This document shows positions 32,446-41,768 of a stretch of 64,000 nt of DNA, in pieces (within the stretch, counting starts at the first letter, position 1; every line of letters begins with the position of its first letter). The stretch spans positions 1,841,506 to 1,905,505 of the forward strand of contig NZ_BFCB01000002.1 of the NCBI RefSeq assembly GCF_003569045.1, read 5' to 3'. Made by a program: the position numbers and the translations under genes. Below the pieces are notes generated by a model that had not been told where the DNA came from, did no database searches, and worked only from the letters and a program-made list of their open reading frames with translations. This DNA comes from Aggregatilinea lenta (lineage in GTDB: Bacteria > Chloroflexota > Anaerolineae > Aggregatilineales > Aggregatilineaceae).

Positions 32446-35400
32446 TGGGCGCCTACGTCGAACTCCACTGCCACAGCAACTTCAGCCTGCTCGACGGCGC
32501 CTCGCACCCGGAAGAGCTGGTCGCCCGCGCGGCTGTGCTCGGCATGGACGCTCTGGCGCTCACCGACCACGACGCCGTGTATGGGGCAGTGCGTTTCGTC
32601 GAGGCCTGCCGCCGGCAGGGCATCCAGCCGATCCTCGGCGCGGAGGTCACGCTCACCGGCGGTCACCACCTGACCCTGCTGGTCGAGAACGAGACCGGCT
32701 GGCACAACCTGTGCGAGATCCTGACTTTCGCCCGGCACAATGCGCCGAAGGGTGAAGCGGTGCTGCCGATCGATCGGCTCGCCTCGCGTACGTCCGGCCT
32801 GATCGCCCTGTCCGGCTGCCGGCACGGTGAAATCCCCGCCGCCCTGCTGCGCGGGGACCGGAAGGCTGCGCTCCGTGCCGCGGTGTGTTATCGCGAGCTG
32901 TTCGGCCCGGCGGGGTTCTGGATCGAGCTGCAGCATCACCTGCTGCCGGACGATCCACGCCTCGTCGACGAGCTGGCAACCCTGGCGCGACACCTGGGGC
33001 TGGGTATCGTCGCCACCAACGACGTGCACTACGCCGAGCAGGACGGCCACCGGCTGCAGGACGTGCTGACCTGTATTCGCCACAACACGGCGCTGGACGA
33101 CGCGGCGCAGCTCGTCCGACCGAACTCGGAGTTCTACCTCAAGCCAGCCGGCGATATGGCGCGCCTGTTTGCCGCGTATCCCCAGGCGCTCGCCAACACC
33201 CGGCTGATCGCAGATCGCTGCGTCTTCGAGCTGCGCTACGGCTTGCAGGATCTACCCACTTTCGACGTACCCGACGGCATGACGGCGCAGGCCTTCCTGC
33301 AGCAGCGCTGCACCGCGGCGCTGCCGTCCCATTACGGCACGCCCTCGCGTGAGGTGCTCGACCGGCTGGCGCTGGAGCTGGGCATCATCGAGCGGGCCTC
33401 GATGGCGAACTACTTCCTCATCGTGTGGGACCTGGTGCGCTTCGCCCGCGAGCAGGGTATCCGCTGCCAGGGGCGCGGCTCGGCGGCCAACTCTATCGTG
33501 GCGTATCTGCTCGACGTCACGCCCATCGAGCCGCTGTCCCAGCGCCTGGTCTTCGAGCGTTTCCTCTCCGACGAGCGACGGCTCCTGCCGGACATCGACG
33601 TCGACTTCGACGCCGCGCGGCGCGAGGAGGTGATCCAGTACCTCTACCGGCGCTACGGCCACGCGCACACGGCGATGGCCTGCACGTTCGTCACCTACCG
33701 CACCCGCAGCGCGATCCGCGACGTGGGCAAAGCACTCGGTTTTCCGCTCGACCTGCTCGACCACGTGGCGAAGACGACCGATGCGCGGTCCGCCGACGCC
33801 CTGGCCGAGCAGTACGGCGACGTCGGTCAGGCGCTACCCTGGCAGCAGCTGCTCGACCTGACGGCCCGGATTCGCGGCTTTCCGCGCCACCTGGGTATCC
33901 ACAACGGCGGCATGGTGATCACCGGCTCGCCGCTGGCCCGGCGCGTGCCGACCGAGCCGGCCACCATGCCCGACCGCTCCGTGATCCAGTGGGACAAAGA
34001 CGGCCTGGAGACGGTTGGGCTGGTGAAGATCGACGTGCTGGGGCTGCGCATGCTGTCGCTCATCGCGGAGGCGGTCGAGATCGTGCGCGAGACGACCGGG
34101 CAGGTGCCGGCGCTGGAGCGGCTGATCTACGACGATCCGGCGGTGTACGCCCAGGTCACCGACGCCGATACCGTCGGCGTGTTCCAGGTCGAGTCGCGCG
34201 CCCAGGTCCAGGTGCTGCCCCGTCTGCAGCCCGCGACGTTCGACGACCTGATCGTCTCCATCTCGCTCATCCGCCCCGGCCCGCTCCAGGGCAACATGGT
34301 GCATCCCTACCTGCGGCGTCGATTCGGGGAAGAGCCGGTGACTTATCCTCATCCCAGCCTCGAACCGGCACTGGCGGAGACGCTCGGCGTGATCCTGTTC
34401 CAGGAACAGGTGCTCAAGGTCGCGCACGACCTCGCCGGGCTGACACCGGGCCAGGGCGAGCTGCTGCGCCGGGCACTGGGCAGCAAATTCTCGACCGCCG
34501 GCATCGAGGCGCTGCGCGACGTTTTCCTGCGCGGCGCGCACACGCGGGGTGTACCGGCAGCGGTGGCGGAGGAGGTCTTCGCCAGGCTGCAGGCCTTCGG
34601 CAGCTACTCCTTCCCGAAGAGCCACGCGGCGGCGTTCGCCGTGCTGGTCTACCAGTCCGCCTGGCTGAAGCATTACCATCCGCTGGCCTTCTACGTCGGC
34701 CTGCTGAACAACCAGCCGATGGGTTTCTGGTCGCCGGAAGTGGTCGTCAACGACGCCAAACGGCACGACATCGCGATTCTGCCGGTGGACGTGACTCTCA
34801 GCCGCGCCCGGTGCACCGTCGAGGGTGCTGCCATTCGTCTGGGCTTCAACTTCGTGTCAGGCATTGGTGAGGTGCGGGGGGAAGAGATAGAGGCGGCGCG
34901 AGGCGCCGGGCCGTTCCGGCATCTGGGCGACTTCTGCCGCCGCACCCAGCTGCCGCGCCGGGCGGTCGAGAACCTGATCCGCGTCGGCGCGATGGATGCC
35001 TGGGATATCCCCCGGCGGCAGCTCCTGTGGGATCTCGGCAAGCTGCAGTACCGCGCGAACGAGCTGGACCTGGACTATCCCGACGATGGCGTCGAACTGG
35101 CGCCGCTGAGCGATACCGCCATGCTGCTGGAGGAGTACGAGGTGCTGGGCCTCTCCACCGGTGCGCACGTGGTGTCGCTCTTCCGCGAGCAGCTGAGGCA
35201 GCGTGGCACTCTGACGAGTCGAGATCTGGAAGGCTGCTCTGAGGGGGCGGTGGTCGAGGTGGCGGGCCAGCTCACGATGCATCAGGCGCCGCCCACGGCG
35301 AAGGGCTTTCACTTCCTGACGCTGGAGGACGAGTGGGGCATGATGAACGTGATTGTGAAACCTGACGTGTATCCGGTGTATCGGGAGGTCATTCGATCCG

Positions 35401-35486
35401 AGCCAATTTTGGTCGTGAAGGGGATTGTGCAGCGACGAGGGCGGGTAATCAATGTAGTGGCTAAAGCAATCTACAATGTGAGCTAA
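32445..35486 (+). CDS. dnaE2: DnaE2, error-prone DNA polymerase III alpha
   Basis: A 1013-residue C-family polymerase. PHP domain at the N-terminus (AYVELHCHSNFSLLDGAS, DALALTDHDAVYGA). The palm carries the catalytic acidic residues in RLLPDIDVDFDAARRE (about 381-395). Fingers, a helix-hairpin-helix and an OB-fold tail follow. At about 1010 residues it is shorter than replicative DnaE1 (about 1150), as is typical for DnaE2. It sits directly after the DUF6504-like gene (the ATG overlaps the previous stop by one base). It performs mutagenic lesion bypass with ImuA/ImuB. GC-rich, unlike the blocks on either side. Confidence 0.92.
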   Translation: MGAYVELHCHSNFSLLDGASHPEELVARAAVLGMDALALTDHDAVYGAVRFVEACRRQGIQPILGAEVTLTGGHHLTLLVENETGWHNLCEILTFARHNAPKGEAVLPIDRLASRTSGLIALSGCRHGEIPAALLRGDRKAALRAAVCYRELFGPAGFWIELQHHLLPDDPRLVDELATLARHLGLGIVATNDVHYAEQDGHRLQDVLTCIRHNTALDDAAQLVRPNSEFYLKPAGDMARLFAAYPQALANTRLIADRCVFELRYGLQDLPTFDVPDGMTAQAFLQQRCTAALPSHYGTPSREVLDRLALELGIIERASMANYFLIVWDLVRFAREQGIRCQGRGSAANSIVAYLLDVTPIEPLSQRLVFERFLSDERRLLPDIDVDFDAARREEVIQYLYRRYGHAHTAMACTFVTYRTRSAIRDVGKALGFPLDLLDHVAKTTDARSADALAEQYGDVGQALPWQQLLDLTARIRGFPRHLGIHNGGMVITGSPLARRVPTEPATMPDRSVIQWDKDGLETVGLVKIDVLGLRMLSLIAEAVEIVRETTGQVPALERLIYDDPAVYAQVTDADTVGVFQVESRAQVQVLPRLQPATFDDLIVSISLIRPGPLQGNMVHPYLRRRFGEEPVTYPHPSLEPALAETLGVILFQEQVLKVAHDLAGLTPGQGELLRRALGSKFSTAGIEALRDVFLRGAHTRGVPAAVAEEVFARLQAFGSYSFPKSHAAAFAVLVYQSAWLKHYHPLAFYVGLLNNQPMGFWSPEVVVNDAKRHDIAILPVDVTLSRARCTVEGAAIRLGFNFVSGIGEVRGEEIEAARGAGPFRHLGDFCRRTQLPRRAVENLIRVGAMDAWDIPRRQLLWDLGKLQYRANELDLDYPDDGVELAPLSDTAMLLEEYEVLGLSTGAHVVSLFREQLRQRGTLTSRDLEGCSEGAVVEVAGQLTMHQAPPTAKGFHFLTLEDEWGMMNVIVKPDVYPVYREVIRSEPILVVKGIVQRRGRVINVVAKAIYNVS

Positions 35487-35544
35487 TCATGGCAAAGGGT
35501 CCGCCCTCCCCGCCGAGCAACCCACGACTGGCCAGAGAATTGGC

Positions 35545-35775
35545 TTAATCGTACAGCCAACCATAGAAGCCGGTTTCAAGCTCCTCGGCATCTGCCATCA
35601 TTTTCCGCACTTCGTCGATGGCAGCCTCTCCAACGATCAGCATCCGTCGCATAATCTCCCACGTCACCTCCTCATCGAGTTCGATATTGTAGAAATATCC
35701 ACCCGCAATCCGTACCAGAGCTATCGTCCGCTGGACTCCCAGAGACTCCGCACCTCCACGATGACCACGAGTCAA
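35545..35775 (-). CDS. Hypothetical small acidic protein
   Basis: A 76-codon frame on the minus strand. The last 50 residues look like a genuine acidic protein (GYFYNIELDEEVTWEIMRRM, AAIDEVRKMMADAEELETG, FYGWLYD). The N-terminal 25 residues after a TTG start are less convincing and the start is not settled. It is the only gene in the 385 bases between dnaE2 and the methylase. An 18-codon plus-strand frame (35488-35550) in the same stretch is not called. Confidence 0.4.
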   Translation of the reverse strand: MTRGHRGGAESLGVQRTIALVRIAGGYFYNIELDEEVTWEIMRRMLIVGEAAIDEVRKMMADAEELETGFYGWLYD

Positions 35776-35871
35776 AACATGTGCTGCAGAGGTATAAGAA
35801 ACACAGTATTATAACGGGTATTCTGAACTGCCTTCGCTGTTAAGTCATTTTGTCGAGAGGTCCCGTAAACA

Positions 35872-37893
35872 ATGCCGGGTCTTGCCGAGAGCATCTTGGC
35901 CCTTGTTGAACCCATCGTAGGTGACGTTGATTCACCTGTCCATCGGCGACACCTTGCTTCCGCGTTTGACAAGTATTACGCTGCAATAGAAACATCATTG
36001 GCTCGGTATAGAGATCATCTCGGAAAGAAAACCGTTGAGATTGGGGCTTTGAGAAGGCGCTATATTCTCGAAACCGCAATCTTGCACGTGCTTACTCAAC
36101 TCTTGCTTCTTAGGACAAACAATGAAGGGTCAACTACTTTCTTGTGGCCAGTCAACGAGGAAGAAGGTTTCTTCACGTGGTACCAATTACCATCTAGATT
36201 GCAGGAGGATATCGGCGAATCACTGGCAAAACTCAAAGCGGCACATAATCTTGAACTCACCCTGTCATATACCCTGGATCAAGTCTTTCGCACAACTGGG
36301 ATCGACTATTTGGGAGAATACTATACGCCACTTCCCATTGCCCGACACATTCTTCAGCTATCTGAACTAAAGTCGAGTCATGTTTTAGACTCGCGTAGGA
36401 TCGTTGATCCTTCATGCGGTGGGGGCGTTCTGTTACTACTTGCAGCCCAACAGATAATAGCTGATCTTGATGCCTCAAAATCAGACCCACAAGCCATTAT
36501 CGACATGCTCTCAGCTAGTATCCACGGCTTCGATATTCAACCCTTTGCCGTAACGTTAACGAGAAGTCTCTTAACCTCGGTATGCACTCCGCTGCTACAC
36601 ACGGGCGCCACTTTCCTCGAAAGTCCATTTCCCCGAGTGCAAGTTCAAGATCCACTTGCGACGCGAGACGGTTCTTGGACTCACAGTCAATTTGACTGGA
36701 TTCTTGGGAATCCACCATTTCAACCTGTTAAGAAAGCTGGCCTGGATTATGCTGATGCTTATGCTGACATCCTTTATGGGCATCCCAATTTATATCAACT
36801 TTTTCTTTGGTGGGCCGTCTTGGCTGCTCGCCCAGATGGCAGAATCGCGTTCCTTCTTCCTCAGTCATTACTGGCAGGAAGCTACTTCCAAAGATTACGG
36901 CAAGAGCTTTTTGAAAGGGTGCAGTTACTTGCAGTCACCCGACTGATTGAACGCAAAGGTATTGTCGGGAATGCGGATCAACAGATGATGGCGATTGCCC
37001 TGAAAGCCAATGGGCATGGGGCAACTGAACAGAGTCGAGATGTTGCGATTCGAGTAACCTGGAATGGCGATGACATCGATCAAACTCCTGTGCACTTCGT
37101 GGCATCTGAGCGCGTTACGCAGTCGAAAAACAAGCAAATAATCTGGATAGTCTCTGAGAAAAACGATGATTACGAGTTACTAGAAGCGCTTGAGCGTTCC
37201 AGCAATCTGCTTGCTCAGATGAAACACCTCTTCTTGCTCAACAATGGAGAATATGTCTGGAATCAGCATAAGCATCTATTGAGCAGAGAGTATGTGGAGA
37301 GCTCATATCCTCTTGTATCCTCGGCGTGCGTCGGACGTTACTCAATCAAGTTCCCATACAGCGGCTCGCATCCTACTCGCACACGTTCTTTTTCAAGGCT
37401 TGATCCCAGTGTGTCGAATTACCTTCATTCTGGGCCAATGATTTTGGTCCAGCGCACTACGCGGCGCAAAGTGGGAAGACGGCTAGTCGCAGGAATGTTG
37501 GGTCAGCAGTTCTATACGGAATATGGAAAGTACTTCGTGGAAAATCATGTGAACTACGTTACTCTCGCTTCAGACACGTCAGTGGATTTTCTCTACGGCC
37601 TGTTGGCATGGTTCAATAGCGATCTTATGAATTTCGTATTTCAACTAGAAAATGGGACACCACACGTTTCCATCACTGATCTGGGATTGCTCCCTGTTCC
37701 CCTTGATGTAGTTGCGCACCTTGTCGAGCCGGCAAAATCCATATGCTCTAGCACAGAAGAAGAAAAAGGATCACAAATAGCAGAGATAAATGAACTGTTG
37801 TTTAATCATTATCATCTATCACCTAACCAGCGAAAGAGAATACAGTTTGTACTTGACAGGGCCGAACGCAAACCTCGACAGGGTCATGCCTAG
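35872..37893 (+). CDS. N6-adenine DNA methylase-like protein
   Basis: A 673-residue Eco57I/TaqI-type methyltransferase-like protein. Motif X region GEYYTP (148-153), motif I DPSCGGG (179-185) and catalytic motif IV NPPF (280-283) are intact, so methylation of adenine is plausible. After the catalytic core, residues 420-640 look like a target-recognition region (GIVGNADQQMMAIA, SITDLGLLPVPL). No nuclease motif is seen in the chain, and no separate restriction endonuclease or specificity subunit gene lies nearby. It is first in a four-gene operon (with GHKL/kinase, receiver and HNH), and is AT-rich. Confidence 0.85.
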   Translation: MPGLAESILALVEPIVGDVDSPVHRRHLASAFDKYYAAIETSLARYRDHLGKKTVEIGALRRRYILETAILHVLTQLLLLRTNNEGSTTFLWPVNEEEGFFTWYQLPSRLQEDIGESLAKLKAAHNLELTLSYTLDQVFRTTGIDYLGEYYTPLPIARHILQLSELKSSHVLDSRRIVDPSCGGGVLLLLAAQQIIADLDASKSDPQAIIDMLSASIHGFDIQPFAVTLTRSLLTSVCTPLLHTGATFLESPFPRVQVQDPLATRDGSWTHSQFDWILGNPPFQPVKKAGLDYADAYADILYGHPNLYQLFLWWAVLAARPDGRIAFLLPQSLLAGSYFQRLRQELFERVQLLAVTRLIERKGIVGNADQQMMAIALKANGHGATEQSRDVAIRVTWNGDDIDQTPVHFVASERVTQSKNKQIIWIVSEKNDDYELLEALERSSNLLAQMKHLFLLNNGEYVWNQHKHLLSREYVESSYPLVSSACVGRYSIKFPYSGSHPTRTRSFSRLDPSVSNYLHSGPMILVQRTTRRKVGRRLVAGMLGQQFYTEYGKYFVENHVNYVTLASDTSVDFLYGLLAWFNSDLMNFVFQLENGTPHVSITDLGLLPVPLDVVAHLVEPAKSICSSTEEEKGSQIAEINELLFNHYHLSPNQRKRIQFVLDRAERKPRQGHA

Positions 37894-37932
37894 CACTTAG
37901 ACTGTGTTCGTTAGGGTTGTCGGAGCAATTCA

Positions 37933-40248
37933 ATGAACGAGAACTCAACATATATCCAGCGGGAAGAACTCGATGAGATTGGTTTCTCCGTTAATGCTCG
38001 CGTTGCAATGCAACTGGGACGAGAGAGTATTTCTAACTCCATCGTAGCGATACTTGAACTAGTCAAAAACGCCTATGATGCGGATGCAGATTATGTGAAT
38101 ATCGTGTTTTCAAAGACAGGTTCACCTGATGCACTACTTATTATCGATGATAACGGCCATGGCATGACACAGCAGCAACTTATCAACAACTGGATGGTGA
38201 TTGGAACCGATAATAAAGCAGCAAGCAAGGTGTCACGGAACAAGAATCGAAACTTAGTAGGTGAAAAAGGATTGGGGCGTTTAGGATTGGATCGACTGGG
38301 ACGAATAGCTCGCGTTCAGACGTGGTCCGAAGATGTGGATTTTGGCACAGAGCTAGTAATCGATTGGGATAAGTACGAGGAGCAGAGCCGTAACCGTCTA
38401 GAAGAAATTAAGCACAAGCTTTTCCGCATTGCCAAGACAGTGTCCGATCCAATTACAAGCGAGCTTGAATTCAGAGTAAAAGGAACAAGAATTATTGTTG
38501 AAGGTCTTAAGGAGGACTGGACAGCTACTGTTTTGCACGATCTCTACCGAGATTTGTCTCTGCTTGTGTCGCCATTTTCAGGTGAAGATGATTTCAGTAT
38601 ATGGTTTGAAACGGGTCAGAACTCTGAATTTGATGGACGCATCGGATCACGTGAGATTCTTGAAGCTGCCGAGTGGAAACTCGTATCAAGCCTGCATCGC
38701 AAAGAAGAAAAGTGGGAGATTTCCTATGAAATAGTATCCCCTGACGTGACCTCGACGTTTGTTGAGGATTGGCCGTTATCTTCATCGCCACGGTGTGGTT
38801 CAGCACGATTCGAACTATATTTTTTCTCTCGCGGAGACATCCCAGGCACCGACGACAACGTCACATTTACCAAGGCTCAAGTAAATGAATTCCTCGATCA
38901 CAACCAAGGCATCCGAATTTACCGCGACAGTTTCCGTGTAAAGCCCTATGGAGAACCATCCGGTGCTGGAGACTGGCTTCAACTGGCATTGCGTCGTGTA
39001 CGGCACCCTGGAGGTGTTAGACAGCCTGGCCAGTGGAAAGTAGGGTATAACCAGATTGTTGGCGCAGTATTCATATCTCGCGCAGACAATCCGGCTCTTT
39101 CAGATCAAACAAATCGCGAAGGAATCGTTGATGGTCCTGCGTACTGGGACTTGAAGGCATTCACCCTCCGGGGCGTCGAATTCTTTGAACGTAGGCGGCA
39201 AATCTATGAGCGTTCACAGGAAAGACCTGACGAATTCGATGATGTGAGAAAAGATGCACTGGAGTCTAGTCGGGGCGCATCCAACGCTATAAAGGGTCTC
39301 CGTGACAGTGTTGAACAGCTTTCTCTGCTGATGATCCAAGAAGACCCGTCAGACTCTTCAGAATTGACCTCTACCCTTAATCAGATTGTGGCTACGGCAA
39401 AACAAACAGAAAGCGCGGTCGTAAGTAGTCGAAAAGCCCAGAACCGAATGACGCGTGCTTATAGGCAGGTACAAAGAGATTTCGAAGAGAGAAAAAACAC
39501 TTTAGGCAATCTAGCATCACTCGGAATTCTCGCAGCTGCATTTGGCCATGAAACATTGGCTCATTCAAATCAAGTAGCGACCAATTCTGCATTACTGATG
39601 GAGCAAATTGACTCTATATTTCCCGAACTTGAAGAGGTTGCAGCCTCAAACGTCAATATCATGTTAGACAACATAAATTTTGGTGCCAGTCGGATCAACA
39701 TGTTTGCGGAATTCATGCTCGCCAATGTCCAACGAGACAAAAGAAGGCGTACAGCAGTATATCTGGATCAGGTCATCGAAAGTATCTTCCGGACCTTCGA
39801 TTTGCCCCAGACTCGTCAAATCAACGTCGATCTCGATTTTCCATCTGGACGCGTTCCTCCGATTCTAGCATTCAGGATAGATTGGGAAAGCATCCTCGTA
39901 AATCTACTCACAAATGCTGTTTGGGCCCTCACCGCTACTCCGGCAGAGCATCGCAATATACGTGTACGCATTCGCATACGAAATAAACACTTAATACTAT
40001 CGTTCGCTGATGGAGGACGAGGTATTGAACCGGGAACGATTGACCGGATATTTGAACCAACATTTTCTACGAGACGCAATGACCAAGGCACTGTGATCGG
40101 TACAGGAATGGGCCTAGCAATTGTCGAAAATTTACTGCAGTCATATACTGGGACAATTCAAGTCGAATCACCGTCGGAGCTAGGAGGAGCAGAATTCCAT
40201 ATTTCTGTCCCAATTCCAGCTTTGGACAAGAGGGGCAAACGCTCATGA
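37933..40248 (+). CDS. Double-ATPase protein: GHKL N-terminus, histidine-kinase C-terminus
   Basis: A 771-residue protein with two GHKL-type ATP sites. N-terminal (HSP90/MORC-like): N box LELVKNAYDADA (Asn46), DDNGHGM (72-78) and VGEKGLGRLG (109-118). Residues 430-500 are a coiled coil. C-terminal kinase: His539 in AAFGHETLAHS as phosphoacceptor, N box NLLTNAVWAL (Asn661), ADGGRGIEP (Asp693) and GTGMGLAIVENLL, all intact. No membrane helix, so it is cytosolic. Its stop overlaps the start of the receiver gene. It is the presumed sensor, passing phosphate to the next gene product. Confidence 0.88.
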   Translation: MNENSTYIQREELDEIGFSVNARVAMQLGRESISNSIVAILELVKNAYDADADYVNIVFSKTGSPDALLIIDDNGHGMTQQQLINNWMVIGTDNKAASKVSRNKNRNLVGEKGLGRLGLDRLGRIARVQTWSEDVDFGTELVIDWDKYEEQSRNRLEEIKHKLFRIAKTVSDPITSELEFRVKGTRIIVEGLKEDWTATVLHDLYRDLSLLVSPFSGEDDFSIWFETGQNSEFDGRIGSREILEAAEWKLVSSLHRKEEKWEISYEIVSPDVTSTFVEDWPLSSSPRCGSARFELYFFSRGDIPGTDDNVTFTKAQVNEFLDHNQGIRIYRDSFRVKPYGEPSGAGDWLQLALRRVRHPGGVRQPGQWKVGYNQIVGAVFISRADNPALSDQTNREGIVDGPAYWDLKAFTLRGVEFFERRRQIYERSQERPDEFDDVRKDALESSRGASNAIKGLRDSVEQLSLLMIQEDPSDSSELTSTLNQIVATAKQTESAVVSSRKAQNRMTRAYRQVQRDFEERKNTLGNLASLGILAAAFGHETLAHSNQVATNSALLMEQIDSIFPELEEVAASNVNIMLDNINFGASRINMFAEFMLANVQRDKRRRTAVYLDQVIESIFRTFDLPQTRQINVDLDFPSGRVPPILAFRIDWESILVNLLTNAVWALTATPAEHRNIRVRIRIRNKHLILSFADGGRGIEPGTIDRIFEPTFSTRRNDQGTVIGTGMGLAIVENLLQSYTGTIQVESPSELGGAEFHISVPIPALDKRGKRS

Positions 40249-40931
40249 CTGGCAGTGGTAGTGGTAATCCGATAATTTGGGTTGTGGATGAAAACACACG
40301 CGAGCTAGGAACCAGTGTCCTTGCACTGCAGCAGGCTATTAAGGTAACGGCAGAAGTCGACGTAAAACCGCTAGAGGCGCTCCCCCACAAAGAAGATTAT
40401 CTTGACTACATTATTGACAGTAAGACGGCAATGCTGGTTGTCGATCAGCGGCTTCAGGAAGCAAAAGCCGGCATAGATCACACAGGAATTGAACTCGCAA
40501 GGTTCATCCGATCATATGACTTGAACCTTCCGATCTCACTCCTGACAAATTACGCAGACGAGCAAGATGAATTTGAAGGAAATGAAGAGTTTGTAGACTA
40601 TGTTCTGTCAAAAGCAGATTTAAAGGATACGCGCAAAAAAGAGATTATTGTTAAGCGAATCCTACGTCACATCACAGTTTATCAGAGAATTACTGATGAA
40701 AGGCAAAAACGCCACGACGAGCTTCTGCAGAAGAGCTTAAGGAGCGAGCTATCTGATGATGAACGCGAGGAGCTAGATAAACTTGGCTATTTGAGATCAG
40801 CGGCCATTGCGGCTCGAGATCAAATACGTCGTCAAGAACTTGAGCCACAACTAAATGAACTAGAAAAGTTGCTGAAAGATTTGCAGCAGTCATTAGTGCA
40901 GGGCAACGGAAAAGATACAGATCATGAATAG
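40245..40931 (+). CDS. Response regulator with coiled-coil output
   Basis: A 228-residue receiver protein. Asp67 in MLVVDQRL is the phosphoacceptor; acidic residues DE in WVVDENT, Thr in SLLTNYAD and Lys in VLSKADL complete the set. The C-terminal 85 residues are a charged coiled coil (RKKEIIVKRILRHITVYQ; EREELDKLGYLRSAA; QLNELEKLLKDLQQS), with no DNA-binding domain. Such output suggests it acts by protein contact, most simply on the neighbouring HNH nuclease. Overlaps both neighbours (ATGA with the kinase; eight bases with the HNH gene). Confidence 0.85.
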   Translation: MTGSGSGNPIIWVVDENTRELGTSVLALQQAIKVTAEVDVKPLEALPHKEDYLDYIIDSKTAMLVVDQRLQEAKAGIDHTGIELARFIRSYDLNLPISLLTNYADEQDEFEGNEEFVDYVLSKADLKDTRKKEIIVKRILRHITVYQRITDERQKRHDELLQKSLRSELSDDEREELDKLGYLRSAAIAARDQIRRQELEPQLNELEKLLKDLQQSLVQGNGKDTDHE

Positions 40932-41505
40932 CTCACGACACTTTCCTCGGCTTCAGCGCCGAGAAAACTATAGTGCCTATAACAGATACAGTGAGTATCG
41001 CAGCGAGATTCGGGAGGACTGCCAAGAACGCTGTGTTTACTGCGATATGCATGAATTTGCATGTGGCGGTATCCAGGGCATGCAGATCGATCACTTTAAG
41101 CCAAAGAACCACTTCCCCGAGCTCGAACATGACCCGTGCAATCTTGTATGGAGCTGTGCTCCATGCAACCGGCTGAAGTGGCATAGTTGGCCTCCTATCG
41201 ATTTCCCAGATGAGGTCGATGGAAGACGTGCGTTTCTAGATCCTTTTGATGTTGATCGAAACCATTATTTTGAAATTATTCCAGACGATGGCTCACTAAT
41301 TGCTCGCCAAGATCCCGCGCAATACATGATTGAACGCCTACAACTTAACCGCGACCTGCTACGTTTCATGCGACGTAAAAGAGATGTTTTCGATAAGTTT
41401 GTCGAATTCCTCGATGGTATTGTTGAAAAATCAGGGGACGTCGCAGACAAAAAGCATTGGGTGGCAATCAGGGCGTTAATAGACGAACTCTTCGTTCCTT
41501 ACTGA
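40924..41505 (+). CDS. HNH endonuclease
   Basis: A 193-residue HNH nuclease. Zinc-binding CVYC (37-40) and CAPC (78-81) flank the active site: Asp56-His57 in MQIDHFKPKN, Asn73 in PCNLVW and Asn82 in CNRLKW. The layout (CxxC, DHxxPK, NLxxxCxxCN) is like the HNH effectors of anti-phage systems such as PtuB in Septu and in retron Ec78, as I recall. It is last in the methylase/GHKL/receiver operon. It probably cuts DNA on a signal from the kinase-receiver pair. The ATG at 40924 overlaps the end of the receiver gene. Confidence 0.85.
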   Translation: MNSSRHFPRLQRRENYSAYNRYSEYRSEIREDCQERCVYCDMHEFACGGIQGMQIDHFKPKNHFPELEHDPCNLVWSCAPCNRLKWHSWPPIDFPDEVDGRRAFLDPFDVDRNHYFEIIPDDGSLIARQDPAQYMIERLQLNRDLLRFMRRKRDVFDKFVEFLDGIVEKSGDVADKKHWVAIRALIDELFVPY

Positions 41506-41690
41506 TACTCTCGCAATGTGCGATACTCGTTACCCGCGGTCACTGCAGATCTATCCGAAGGAGTACCTCATAGACTGCAGCGCTTCATAGCGCGATAGAT
41601 TGTGCCGTCGACTTTTCATTACCGTCTGGCACTCAAGTGAGCGTCATCTCAACTGCAAACTTAGTGCGCGCATCTTTCCGAGGCAGTGAC

Positions 41691-41768
41691 CTAGTGGGTC
41701 AATTGGCCTGAATATCGCCATTTTCTACGCTCAAACAATGGCTATGAGCGTGACACATGACCCACTAG
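41691..41768. repeat. Nested inverted repeats around a possible start codon
   Basis: Outer arms 41691-41701 and 41758-41768 (CTAGTGGGTCA and its exact complement) enclose inner arms 41727-41733 and 41745-41751 (ACGCTCA/TGAGCGT). The candidate ATG at 41738 lies in the inner loop. Could form a stem that hides the start, or be a recombination or binding site. The remaining bases of 41506-41690 show nothing clear. Confidence 0.45.

Noticed and set aside
33425-34870. Long extra frames over dnaE2
   Set aside because: Shadows in a GC-rich gene; compositionally Arg/Ala/Gly-rich without motifs.
32445-35486. Replicative DnaE1
   Set aside because: Too short and joined to imuA/imuB; DnaE2 fits better.
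35872-37893. Ordinary restriction-modification locus
   Set aside because: No restriction enzyme or specificity gene accompanies it; the partners are a GHKL/kinase, a receiver and an HNH protein.
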